Source: Isoetes taiwanensis | Lineage: Eukaryota > Streptophyta > Lycopodiopsida > Isoetales > Isoetaceae | Length of the DNA: 64,000 bases | Assembly: GCA_021234155.1 (NCBI GenBank) | Contig: JAJEKV010000057.1 | Location: 6,963,702 to 7,027,701 of the forward strand | Direction: 5' to 3' | In this document: piece after piece, positions 21,961-33,900 of the stretch | Numbering within the stretch: position 1 is the stretch's first letter | Layout: every line of letters begins with the position of its first letter | Position numbers and translations under genes: made by a program | Notes under the pieces: model-generated | What the model was told of the DNA's origin: nothing | The model's database searches: none | Seen by the model: the letters and a program-made list of their open reading frames with translations, nothing else

Positions 21961-22346
21961 GGCATACATTCCATTATATTAACTAAGAAGTACGTAATGA
22001 CTGTAATATGTGAACCCTCGCAAATTACGCAAAATTTCTTTTTCTTTTTTCTTTGCTAAATACGCCAAATTATCATTGATTATATCAACAAAAACAAAGG
22101 TTTCATTAGGATGCTAAATCGCACTGCAGACTAGGCATATAAATGAGCTATAAATCTCAGTTTCTTGGGGACATTCTTTTGGTCCCAAATCCATTACAAG
22201 TTAGCGTTTATGGTTTTCATGAATACTTATAGGGCGATTTAGCAGTATGTAAGGAATTTTTGTGACAAAATTAGGTTGTAAGGTTGATAAAAAAATCCTT
22301 TTGAGTTAGTTTGGATGGTTGCCTACCATTCTTTTGTTTCTTACTT
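21961..22346 (+). repeat. tRNA-bearing tandem repeat, block V (partial unit)
   Basis: The unit resumes with 'tataatataaggcatac' directly after Helitron 4 and continues through the T tract, 'ggtcccaaatccattac' and 'tgcctaccattctt', stopping at 'cttactt'. The remainder of this unit ('aaaagaaaacacaaacc') reappears at about 27,392. Confidence 0.85.
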
Positions 22347-25300
22347 TTCATCCAAAATACTCAACGCATCATGGGAAAATGGGTATCAACACTATTGCGT
22401 TTTGGTATGAGTCTCTGGTCATCTCATGTTATGTGGGAAGCATTTAAAGTTCTTGCTAGCCGTGATGGGACAGTAATCTGAATCATATTACGGCTGTTGC
22501 CACGATTCCGTCCACAGATTTTGAGGTAGAATATAAGGGGTTGCCATCGTGATATTCAAACGTATGTTTGTGTCTTCTCGTGTATAAATTTGCTTTTGTA
22601 ATTCTAAATCCTATCTATCTAATAGTGGCATCTTCGTGTCCCTCACCACAATGGAAAAGTGTTTGATATGGGTAAGGGATGTCGCTTATCCCAAAGTAGT
22701 AGTTCGCGGTGGCAAGTGATCCATAGATGCCTCATACAATGTGTTACAACTACAAAATGGATAATCGGATTTCGTGAGCTCGGGCTCCCTTATGCCAAGG
22801 GTTGAGAGCATTGAGCATTGTTTTTCGTAGGAGCCGCCGCAAAGCAGTATGGTCTTGGGTTGTTGACCCTATTTAAGCACGTTTAGATCTAGCGAAGAAA
22901 TTTTGTTGCTATATCTATCCTCTCGATGCTTCTTGGCCCAAACTACTAAAACGAAGCTTTTCTATCTCGCATGTGGTCAGTTTTGGCTGGTCAATCCGAA
23001 GAGAAGCAGTGCTGTTTATCTTTAAGGTCAGAGATAATGCAGATGAGATCGTTTCAAGGCTTAAAATAAAATCGTTATGGCTTACAATTGTTCTTCTTTG
23101 ATCAAGAGAAAAAGTACCTGACCGCATACTTACCTTCGTATATTCAGAAGTGTGCTCGCTTGGATTGGTTTGTCCAATCGGGCAGGTAATCCTCGTTTCG
23201 TACTCTTATATTGCTGCGGTTTTAGTTGGTGAATAAAGCTTGTCGCCCTTCAAAACAAGGTGCTACGACGAGGGGTTGCCCTTCGGCTGCCTGGGGAATG
23301 TTTCTATGGTTTCGCTTTTGCCGCTGCATTACCAAGTCTTTGGTTTTGTATGAAGCCTTGTAAATACTATGAATATAGTGTCGCTTTTCTTTTTAATGTA
23401 GGAGTTTTGAGTTTTGTTTGTAAAGTCAGTAGATCAATCTTACACAGCCTATGAAGTCATTATGACTTTTTCTATCAGGCTTGGCCGCCCAAACTTTCTT
23501 TTAAGCTTGTACTTTTATCTAAACCTTTTGGGTATATAAAAATGAAGAAGTGGGTTTGTTATCATGAACTAAAGCTCTATTGATTCTCCTTGTACAGCCA
23601 TGCAAAATTAGACTACAAAGATGTACAAAATCAGTACACAACATTGCTCGTTATCAAGTAACAATTTGGAACACTATCTGCGACTCCTCTTCGCTAAAAC
23701 CATGGTAAATCAGCATTCAAACACCATCACCTCAATCAATGGGACGTTAAATCAAAAAGACAACAACCTTATTAAGAGGGTAGAGGATGATGCAAATTGG
23801 CTATAAAATTTACACCAAAATCATAATAAGGAATTTCATTTGAAGAGACCTAATATACTTTGCTCAAATTATGCTTGGTTCTCAGATAACCGCCAAATTA
23901 TGTCGGCTTGGTTCTCGCGAGCAATCTCAAATTTCCAAAATTTACTTTATGTTAATTTTTATATGCTTTAGTGAATAGCCACGCAAGCTCTTCATCTAAA
24001 TAAGTAGTTGTCCGATCTCAGAAGTATGACCAACTTTTCTTTGATTGAGGTGTTTATATGCTACCATCTTGGCAAAGAATTACCGATGAAGCGCGATGCT
24101 TATCTATTTAATAAACTATATCTACAAACAAATGGATTTATCCATGTTCTAAAGTATAGAAGGATGGTCATGCTTTTGCAATTAAATCCTTAGTTTTAAC
24201 ATTCACCATTGCATAAGATATATTCCCAAATATATTGGTCTTCTTCAATATTATACAACAATAATACCCAATGATATGATGGTTTCGTGATTTTTACTTC
24301 TCATGGATTTGATGATTCAAAGACGCTAAAACCACTCTATTCATGAAACATTAACATCTCTATTTAATGAAATAGGTAGTTTCCAATGAATTTTGCATAT
24401 GGGGAATGTGTTTCAAACTTCATAATTTTCTCTCTCCTTTCATAAAAGCAAACTTTATCCGGGTTGGACCTAGAAAGTTTGTAAGATCAAAATTGGAGAA
24501 TGGACCTATCATGCATACTTTTATCAACTCATTATAATGACTTCAACATGATATTTAGAACTTAACTAAGCTTTAAAAATCTGCTACGTCATGTTGAAAG
24601 CACTAAGATGCATAAATTCAATGCTGGTTACGCCAACTGCCGTGTTACAAGTAATAATACAATACACAATGCATTTTGTCCCAAAATATTCATTACACAG
24701 AGTGCAAGTAGAAGTGTGGGGACCTCTTTGTATGCTTTTAAAGATCCATATCCTTCTTATTACTACCTCACTTTGCTCTAGGAATATGCGCCAATATTTA
24801 ATGGAGTTAACTCGACATACACCCTTTAATGCATTGCCTCGAGATCTAGCGTAATATACCCTTTGAGCATCACATATAAGACCCCATCATTTAATGTCTA
24901 TTTTACCAAGTAATGCAAAGACTACCTGTGGATTCTCATCTTTGCCGAGTCTCTCTTGAGTATTTGAGCCGTGAAATTGCCCCGCTTGTTTGCTCAAAAT
25001 GCTCTCGCATTAAATAAAGTTCTCAAGATTTCGCCGCATCTTCCCGCTCAACTGAAGTCACCTTTCAGGCTGCCATGGAACATCTCATTTTCTTTCTAAG
25101 ATATCCGAAGGAAGAAATTTATGATTGGCTTATGCAAGATGTATGTCCATACCTTATTTACCACCATTTTCCATAGTCAGCACTTCTTTGTTCTTTATTC
25201 CTTTATAAACTACTATATCCACGCCTCTATAGGAAACACATTCTCTTAAATCAAGTCAATTATCTAGTTCCCAGCTTCCAGTAATATCCCTTAGATGCAT

Positions 25301-27391
25301 TGGGGCATGTGTAGGGTTTGTAGCATAACTCATTCTTAGAATTCCAGCTTGCGCGCTTAACCCTCCAAGCCCGCGAACCATCTTATATTCATACCATTAG
25401 TCTGCTCCATTTCTCTACCTAATGTCCTAATTATCTTACTTCATTAGCTCCCTGCACAAGACAACTTTTCACCCACACACATCCCGAGGATTGTAAATTG
25501 CCTTGAAAACTTACGGAAACCTTGCATGTCAGATTCTGTAAAGAACCTTTTCCCTCCAATTTTAAGGCAACTAGATCACCACACCAAAGATAATCGAAGT
25601 GTTTTATAAAAAATTATTATTATAATTTATCCTTCTCCTCGCTTGTAATGGAATGTTACACCTACAAGAAGTGTAGGTAGATGAATTTAGAGGATCATCC
25701 ATTCTCCCTCGGGTTGTGAGCACAAGTCAGCAAAGAAAAATGCTTACTTGTCGCGTGACAATTGGATTCACTGCTGTATCAAATTCCGCCGCTGTTCTTC
25801 CCAAACAATTCTTCCATCGCGGAAGGAATAAAAATCCTTATGTCATGAAACACATTTGTCGCAAGATTTTTGTATATAAATGGTGGAAAGCTGTATATAA
25901 GTTGTTACCTATCAATGCACCAGATTGTATATATGTTAATGGGTTACAACCACATATGATGAAATTTTGCTCTGCTCTTACCCATTACTTCCGCCTTTAT
26001 GTGGACGTAATGGGCGAGGATCCTCAACCACCGCTTCTATATGGGATCCAATCCCGCTAGCTTGGTTCATCATCATACATCACAACCCAAGCAAAATAAA
26101 ACATCAACACTTAGAACTAAACACAAATGAACACAACTTTAACTTCTACGATGTTGCATAGCTATGAAATGCAAGCAAGCAAAGAGCTAAAAGGAGTCAA
26201 AAAGGCACAAGTTTTCAATCTCAAAAATGATCGACACTAAATCCTATATATACCTAAAAGAGTCTCAACAGATCCTCCCTCAGATAGAAATTACATGTCT
26301 CCCAAACAATGCGATTCCAAAAAGAGTCTAAATCCCTCATGTATCAAAAAATCACACAATAAAGCAATGTTTGGTTGAGATGCAAGGGTTTAATCTTTCA
26401 CACATCTAATCTAGCATCCTTCGTGACATGCCGAATCATGCGCATAAATACAAAATAGAGAAAATCCCATTGCCCCGGCAAGTTCTCATTTCCATAACTG
26501 CTACTATCCTCTTGCAAAGAGGCATATCCCTAATGCATGTTTCTTATTCCTTGAAAGCACAATAAATCACAAACGTAACCCAAATGAAATAAATCTCCTT
26601 GAAACCCTAAAATCCGGCAAACAAATTCTCAAACACACTTCTTTTCATTGGCCGGACAGACAAGTTCTCTTCCTCGAGAAATGACTCAAAAAGGAAAGCT
26701 TCCAACTCGTGAAACCAACTCCGCCGAATTTCCGTGATGGATTGAAGACTAAAAACAAAGGCCAGCTTTGTCGCTCAACTGCTAAAAAGAAATGGAATAA
26801 TATGCAAATTTGAATCGACCATGCACCCGCATCGCAGCCGTTGTATCCTCTCGTTAATCTACCCTCGGTTAAATTTGAAGCTCCACCGCTATTCGCGATA
26901 GAGCCTTCAAAATGTAATGGAGAAGAGTGGTAAAAGTTTTACTGAAGCTCCAGCCAAGCACGCATACAAAGCAATGTCTGTCCGAAAAGCAAGGGCTTAA
27001 CAAAACTCTTGCCGCGATTTCTCAATGAATGGAGAAAATGAAGGAAGAAGGCTGCATGCGTGGAGCCTGCGAAAAATTTATCGATCCCTAGCTCCATTAC
27101 TAATCGCATCGGGATCTTAGCAAAGGAAAAAATATGCACCGAGTCGCAATGGTTATCTATTAAGAAAGTGCCTCCATCGCCGCAATGCACGCTGTAACAA
27201 TCGCAAGTAGCCGATTTCCAGAGTCAAGACAAAGAATAACAAAATGACCGCCAGCTTTACGCCAATAATGGGTTTTTAGTACCAATGGTATATATTTCGT
27301 GGGCATATAATCGCATATACGCGGGAATATGCCTTTAAACTCCATTAAAACAAGGGCTTCGCTCCCCTGAGGCAAACTCAAAAAATTTTTA
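22347..27391. other. ~5.0-kb insertion of unknown class in an array unit
   Basis: This stretch interrupts the unit between 'cttactt' and 'aaaagaaaacac'. Both sides carry 'actt', so a short target duplication of 3-4 bp is possible but unproven. It lacks Helitron ends, a CACTA start and obvious long terminal repeats. Frames above 60 codons exist on both strands (for example 25,716-26,060 plus, and overlapping minus frames 27,411-27,160 and 27,190-26,939), but none shows a motif I know. It may be a decayed transposon. Confidence 0.5.
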
Positions 27392-27449
27392 CAACTTAAA
27401 AGAAAACACAAACCATCCTAGTGTCTCAGAAAATCCAAATATAGTAAAT

Positions 27450-27523
27450 GACCATGTGGCCTAATGGACAAGGCGCCGCTTTCCGGAGTGAGATTATGGG
27501 TTCGAAGTTCCATCTTTGGTTTG
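27450..27523 (+). pseudogene. tRNA-Arg-like pseudogene, array copy 7
   Basis: The 5' acceptor strand GACCATG and box A are intact. The anticodon arm is shortened around 'ttccgga', and the T arm reads 'gggttcgaagttcc' with an extra base. It is not foldable as a normal tRNA. Confidence 0.7.
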
Positions 27524-28426
27524 TTTTATGAGTGTGCCGACACTTCATGAACTCAACATGACATAACTGCGGAAGTTGTACCACAACTATAGTTTAATCG
27601 AGCAATGATAACGCTCTAAGGTTTGATTGATTAAGCCGTGAAACCCTCTATAATTCATTTCTTTGGCATGATTGAGGTTTGATTGAGCAAGTACAATCCT
27701 CTATAGATTTATGTCTAAATAGAATTAAGGTCTTATTGCAGATCGACGCGAATCAGAAAGTTTGCTACAACTAAAGTTTCACTCAAGCAAGGATAACCTC
27801 TAAGGCTTGATCGGTTAAAGCAATTACCCCTCTATGAATAGCATGTCTAAATATCGCTCATACCGGGTCATGAAGCATGGCATAACCTTTAAGAAGCTTT
27901 GATGTTGGCACATTAGTTGATTTTATATGTTGCTTATTTCAAGTTCTAAAATATAATATAAGGCATGTAAGCATATCTCCATTATATTGATTAAGAAGTA
28001 GGAGTGATTCGTATGTGAACGCGCTAAATTACTCTTCTTTTTCTTTTCTTTTTCTCTTTTTTATGTAAATACGCCAAATTACTCATGGATTATATTGAAC
28101 AAAACAAAGGTTTCATTAGGCGCACATCAAGTAACTGTATGTTTCAAGTATAAATGGCGCTTATAAATCTTGCGGTTCCTTAGATTCTTTTGGTCCCAAA
28201 TCTGCCATGTTAGTTTATGGTTTTCTATAGAATAATGCCATAGGGATAGATTTTGTTGCATGTATGAACTCCTTGTGATTGTTCTTATATACTTAGTTGT
28301 AAGGTTGATAAAAAATATCCTTTTTGAGTCAGTTTAGATTGGTTGCCTACCATTCTTATTTCTTTACTTAAAAAGAAAAACACAAACCATCCTAGTGTTT
28401 CTTCAAAGAAATCCAAATATGGCAAT

Positions 28427-28500
28427 GACCATGTGCCTAATGGACAAGGCGCCAGCTCCCGAGCGGAGAGATTATGGGTTCGGTGTCCCATCTTGGCTTG
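28427..28500 (+). pseudogene. tRNA-Arg-like pseudogene, array copy 8
   Basis: One G is lost in box A ('tgtgcctaatgg'), the anticodon arm reads 'gccagctcccgagcggag', and the T loop is altered to 'ttcggtgt'. It is a decayed copy. Confidence 0.7.
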
Positions 28501-29418
28501 CTTATTTTTATGAGCTGCCGACACTTCATGAACTCAGCCGGCTGACATAACCGTGAAGTTGTACCACAACTATAGCTCTGATCGAAAGCAATGATGACGC
28601 TTCTAAGGTTTGATTGATTAAGCCAGAACCTCTATATAATTCATTACTAAGTATGATTGAGGTTTGATCGAAAGCAAGGCATAATCCTCTATAGATTTAT
28701 GTCTAAATAGAATTAAGGTCTTATTGTGTGTGCATCGATGCAAATGCTAGTTTCGGCGGCCAACTAAAGTTTCATCGCTAAGGATAACCCCTCTAAGGTT
28801 TGATCGAAAGCAAAAGCATCACCCCTCTATGAATATATGTCTAAATACGCTCAAGGTTGGTCAACATGAAGCATGGCATAAATCTTTTATGGTGTTGGAG
28901 CATTAGTTGATTTTTTACATGTTGCTTACTTGGTTCTAAAATATAATATAAGGCATACATATCTCCATTATATTGATTAAGAAGTAGGAATGATTCTGTA
29001 ATATGTGAACTTGCCAAATTACGCCAAATTACTTTTTTCTTTTCTTTTTCTTTTTTTTATGTAAATACTTAAATTACCGTTGATTATATTGAACAAAACC
29101 AAAGGTTTCATTAGGCGCACACCGCACTGTGGCCTGTGCATATAAAATGAGCTATAAATCTTGTGTGTTCTTAGATTCTTGGTCCCAAATCGACATGTTA
29201 GTTTATGGTTTTCTATATAGAATACGCCATGTAGGGAGGTAGATTTAGTGCATGTATGAATTTTGTGGGATTGTTCTTATATACTACTAGTTGTGTTGTT
29301 GATAAAAAAAACTTTTCTCGAAATGCTTCTAGATGGTTGCCTACCATTCTTGTTTCTACTTAAAAGAAAAACACAAACTGTCCTAGTGTTTTCTATGGAA
29401 AATCCAAATATAGCAAAT

Positions 29419-29488
29419 GACCATGTGGCCTACCGGACAAGGCGCCGCCTCCCGGAGGAGATTATGGGTTCGAGTTCCATCTTGCCTG
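29419..29488 (+). pseudogene. tRNA-Arg-like pseudogene, array copy 9
   Basis: Box B ('ggttcgagttcc') and most of box A survive ('tggcctaccggacaagg'). The anticodon arm is shortened, so only part of the cloverleaf can form. Confidence 0.7.
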
Positions 29489-30312
29489 GGCTTATTTTAT
29501 GAGCGGCTGACACTTTCATGAACTCCGCCAAGGACATAACTTTGAAGTTGTACCAATAACTATAGTTTTATCGAAAGCAAATGATAACGCTTCTAAGGTT
29601 TGATTGATTAAGTCATGGAACCCTCTATAATTCATTTCTAAGTATGATTGAGGCTTGATCGAGCATAATCCTCTAGATTTATGTCTAAATAGAATTACAG
29701 GTCTTATCATAGATCGAAGTAACAAAGAAGTTTTGCTACAACTAAAGTTTCCTCATTTCACAAGCAAGGAGGCAACCCTTCATATTCTCAATTGAGCAAA
29801 GCATCACCTCTATGAATATATGTTCCAAATAATGCTCAAGGTTTATCATGAAGTATGGTATAACCTTATGAAGTTTGATCAAGTTGGAGCATTAGTTGAT
29901 TTTTTACATGTTGCTTACTTGGTTCTATAAGGCATACATATCTCCATTATATCATTAAGAAGTAGGAGTGATTCGTAATATGTGAACCTCGCCAAATTAC
30001 TCTTTTTTCTTTTTTCACAATTAAATTCATCAAGTGGATTTATATTGAACAAAAAACAAAGGTTTCCCATTTAGGCGCAACACCGTGAATTTGCACTAGG
30101 CATATAAAATGAGCTATAAATTCAAGGGGTTTTAGATTCTTTTGTCCCCAAATCCATTACAAGTAAGTTTATGGTTTTCGCGTAGAATACTATAGATAGA
30201 TTTATGGGTGATGTATGAATTTGTGGGATTATTCTTATATACCTACTAGTTGTAAGTTTTTATAAAAAAAAAATCCTTTTTGAGTTCAAGGTTTCTATGG
30301 CACGTCACCATT

Positions 30313-30800
30313 CACAAGAAAGCAGTCATTTAGCTTATCAGCGACGCTCAGCGCGACGCCCGACGGCCGCCGCACGCCGCTGCCAGACGCGCATATCGCC
30401 GCATGCGACGCTGGCAGCGCCGCGGGCGTATTTACGCAAGAACGCGGGATACTGCACGCCGCTACCGCCGTGATGGTGCAGTAATCGCGACACGGGAAAT
30501 GCCATAAGCACGCGTGGAATATACACGCGGAATATACACGGAACATCACCAAAACGCTTCGCAGCCGTGCTGATACGCAGGTATACGCCGCGACGCGACG
30601 CGACACGCGGGGAAATCGCATTAATGGAATATACACGCGGAATATATGTGAATATACAATACGGGAATATACATGTAAAGCCACGCGGTATACATCGCAT
30701 GCTTAATGCGGACACGTAATATAAGCATTGCAGTGCCCGTAAAACCGCGTAGAGTTTCACGCGGCAAAAAGTTACGCGGATATGCCTACGCGGTACTTGT
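30313..30800. other. GC-rich block with repeated 'ggaatatacacgc' words
   Basis: Composition changes sharply to CG-rich sequence with many 'cgcg', 'gacgc' and 'gccgc' words. The 13-base word 'ggaatatacacgc' and close variants occur at about 30,508-30,540 and 30,627-30,680. Two overlapping minus-strand frames of 129 and 156 codons exist but are arginine/alanine/cysteine-rich and have no known motif. I see no gene. Confidence 0.6.
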
Positions 30801-30849
30801 GGTGCCACAACAAAAATAAAAATATAGTTTATAGTAAAAAAATATAAAT

Positions 30850-30985
30850 ATGCACATTTTTAAATAATCACAAAAGTGTTTTATATTCATATTTTTGTGT
30901 AGTCACAAAATTATTTTTATATTTATATTTTTAAACAATCACAAAAGTGAATTGTATTTATATTTTTTAAATAATCACAAAAAGA
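30850..30985. repeat. AT-rich minisatellite, ~35 bp x 4
   Basis: The core 'atcacaaaa' (once 'gtcacaaaa') occurs at about 30867, 30900, 30938 and 30973, separated by T/A-rich spacers of similar sequence. It lies directly beside the GC-rich block. Confidence 0.8.
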
Positions 30986-33900
30986 CTAAGCAAGAGTAGA
31001 GTATCCAATTCTTTAGCCTGTAGCTACTCTCTCTCTCGCATTCAAGTGGAGTAGCTCATCCCAGTAATGTGAGTTAGAGGACGACCTGCATAAGCAGTGA
31101 TCGATGGCTCAAATGGTGCCGCATCCCTTCGAAGCCCCATGTCATGCTCTCTAGACCTTCGATTCATATCCGCATCGCTCTGCAAAACCAAAAGAATAAG
31201 TATGCACGTAGTTCATAGAATTATAATAATTTTCATAACGCACCCCTGCGATTCCTCGCTGGGACCGAGAGAGTTCCTCGTCGATAATCATGACAGATAA
31301 ATAAATTTCCACGCTCCGCGGGCGTACTGTACCGCCGCTTGTTGCGGGCAAACCCGTATATAGATGTTCCTATGACAATATAACGAGTATTAGCTAGTGA
31401 CATTTAAAGTTCTTATTAAAATTCACGTGAACTAATATAGCTCTTACTTAATCTATGGAAAAACCCTTTCGACCACGGAGTCTGGGGGCAATGAGGCATC
31501 GCTTCTTCGGGCCACTTTTAGCGTTTCATTTGGCCCGAAGCCTCTATGTTTGCTTTCCGATCCTTTCAGACGCTCAATGTAACTGACAGGCACACAACAT
31601 TATCACAAGTTAAAGTGAACTAATGACAAAAAAAAATGTAAGAAATACTCTTTGGCGGTCTTCCTTTGTGGAGATTAAGTGGTCAGGGACTTTTGACCAA
31701 TCGCCTCTTTTTCGCAAGTCTCCGCTTTCAGCTTCCTTGACCACATGGTGCCTTTGACATAAATCGCATAGATCAACGCCATATCAAAATAATAAAACAA
31801 GACTATGACTAGACTGCGTACCTCTTTTTCTATAAGCTCTCAGCCATCATCGTAAGTGAGTTTCTTCCAGCTTAAACTTTCGCTTTCTATCTCGAAACTC
31901 GCTTCATTTATTTTTGACGCCTCTATTTCCTCAGTTGGTCATAAGCGCCGTGCCACCCTCTATACCGGGGAGGCCATAAACCAGAGATATTATTTGTGAC
32001 CGCGATCCCTCAGTTAGAAGTATAAAAGACACTTCCCTCACCATCCTTCTTAGGAAGACAGCCTCAAGCATACAAATGGTGGGTATATAAAAGCTTGCTT
32101 ATACCAATATACATATCCCGGCCCCGACATAACCCTTGAGCACTTTACAATGTATTCCCAAGTGAAGAGAATGAACAAAACAACACCTAAGATGACAAAG
32201 TACTAATATTTAAGGTTGATATCTTAAATAATATGTTCACATAACTTTACATCAAAAAATCTATTACAATATGATACGTATATTCGGGCCAATCACCCAC
32301 GCACTTTACGGTTCAAAACAAAGCAAAATGACGCCTTCTTCATGTATACGACGTCGCTTTGATCCTCCAAGTCGCCAGCTGCCACTTTATGTTCTTCTGG
32401 ATCCCGAACCCTCGCGGATGATCGCCGCGATCTTGAACGCTAGGAGTCCGTTGCTCCACTACTTTGACTGGGAAAGTAATGAGAGGAATTGTTATCTCCT
32501 GAATATGCCGCAGAACCAGTATGAAATGTCGGCACGAGGATATACTACTGCTGGAAATCTTCCTCCAGTTCCTCAGATAGGTAACTGCTCCTCGGGCTTT
32601 TTGCCCGTGAACTCGAGTCCAGCTACCGCACGCTAGCATTCTCAATATTCTCGCGAGAACGCGGAGGCCGAGTAATCACCACCGCGTCGGTAATAGGAGC
32701 CGAGGTCAGCCTAACCGGGCGCTGGTGTCAAAGAGGCAAAATATGCCGAATTTGGTCTCTCTACGAGACATGTAAGCTCGCTGGCAAAGCGGAGCTTCTA
32801 CGTGAGGAGCCGCAGGCTAATAAATATCATGCAAAAAAACACCATTGGCTTTGGCTTTGCAAAAAGCCATCTTACTGCACCCCGCCGTAGTGTATAGGTG
32901 GAGGTTGGCATCTTTGAGGAACATCAAGACGATGTTCCCTACCTCTGAAGTCCTCCTCCAGTCTTTCTCTAAACTCCGCCCCTTTCCCTCTCATGCAACA
33001 AATTAAAACTCCATGCATAAACTCACATACCTAATTAGAGTGTGCCCATAATAAAACTATATAAATATACTACCTCGGGTCTTGCCTATTCCTCCCACAC
33101 GCGACACTCCTATTCACAGCACACCTAGATCAAAAAGAAATTGTGAGAGAGAAACATTTGATAACCATGAATGATATTGGTCGTATTGGACAGAGAATGA
33201 TACTTACAAACCATAGAGATGAAAATAGTATTTTTATGGTTCGGAATGTGCTGTAAGATGAGCCCCTACAGACTTATCATAGCCTTGACTGCCTTGGACC
33301 TGGGAAGTGAGGGGGAGACGATAATGCCAAGGAATAATATTGCACCAAAGAGGGCCACAACAGGAAAAACCGCTACACCGAGCCTCCACCATGACTATAT
33401 ATATAATTTGAACATAATCTAGAATTAGCTTAGAGAAGCTAACAAGTGTCTTTTGAATAAATACCTAAATTTATATTCTTATCTTCTTATTTATATTAGA
33501 AAAGTATTCTCGTGAGTATATGTATGGGAAGTATATCTAACTCTAGGTTGCCATATTATCGTGCCATGTATCATGTCATACACCTAACCCTAATTATCCT
33601 AATGGCATTTTTAGTGCCACATCATGAAACCCTACGCTATGCGGTGGCACATCATCAAACCCTCAGTCAGGTCACATCGCAACTTCCCTATCGCCACATC
33701 ATAGTAAGTGCCATGTCATCATACCCTTAAGTTAAGATAAAGTTATTACATCATCAAACCTCTAGATCAGGCTACATGCAGTGTTTTTTACAATCTAGGG
33801 TTTGATGATGTAGCATACAAAACCTAGGTCTTCACTGCCCCAGAAATACACTTCTTTTATCTACAAGTTATGATTAATAATTTATTTTACCATTAATAAT

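Larger units (their letters stand above)
27392..30312 (+). repeat. tRNA-bearing tandem repeat, block VI (about three units)
   Basis: Three units follow with tRNA-like segments at about 27,450, 28,427 and 29,419 (period 977-992). T-rich tracts lie near 28,033-28,062, 29,032-29,058 and 30,003-30,016. Divergence from block I is high, with many small indels. The last recognisable unit word is 'ccattc' near 30,312; the array does not resume in the window. Confidence 0.85.

Noticed and set aside
22347-27391. LTR retrotransposon in the array
   Set aside because: I could not find matching direct repeats at the two ends or any protease, reverse transcriptase or integrase motif.
1-30312. The 980-bp unit as a simple SINE
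   Set aside because: A SINE is usually below 500 bp, has the tRNA at its 5' end, and is flanked by target duplications. Here the units abut head to tail.
30295-30808. Arginine- and cysteine-rich minus-strand frames of 129 and 156 codons
   Set aside because: They overlap in two frames in a CG-dense block and contain repeated peptide words from the nucleotide repeats, with no domain.
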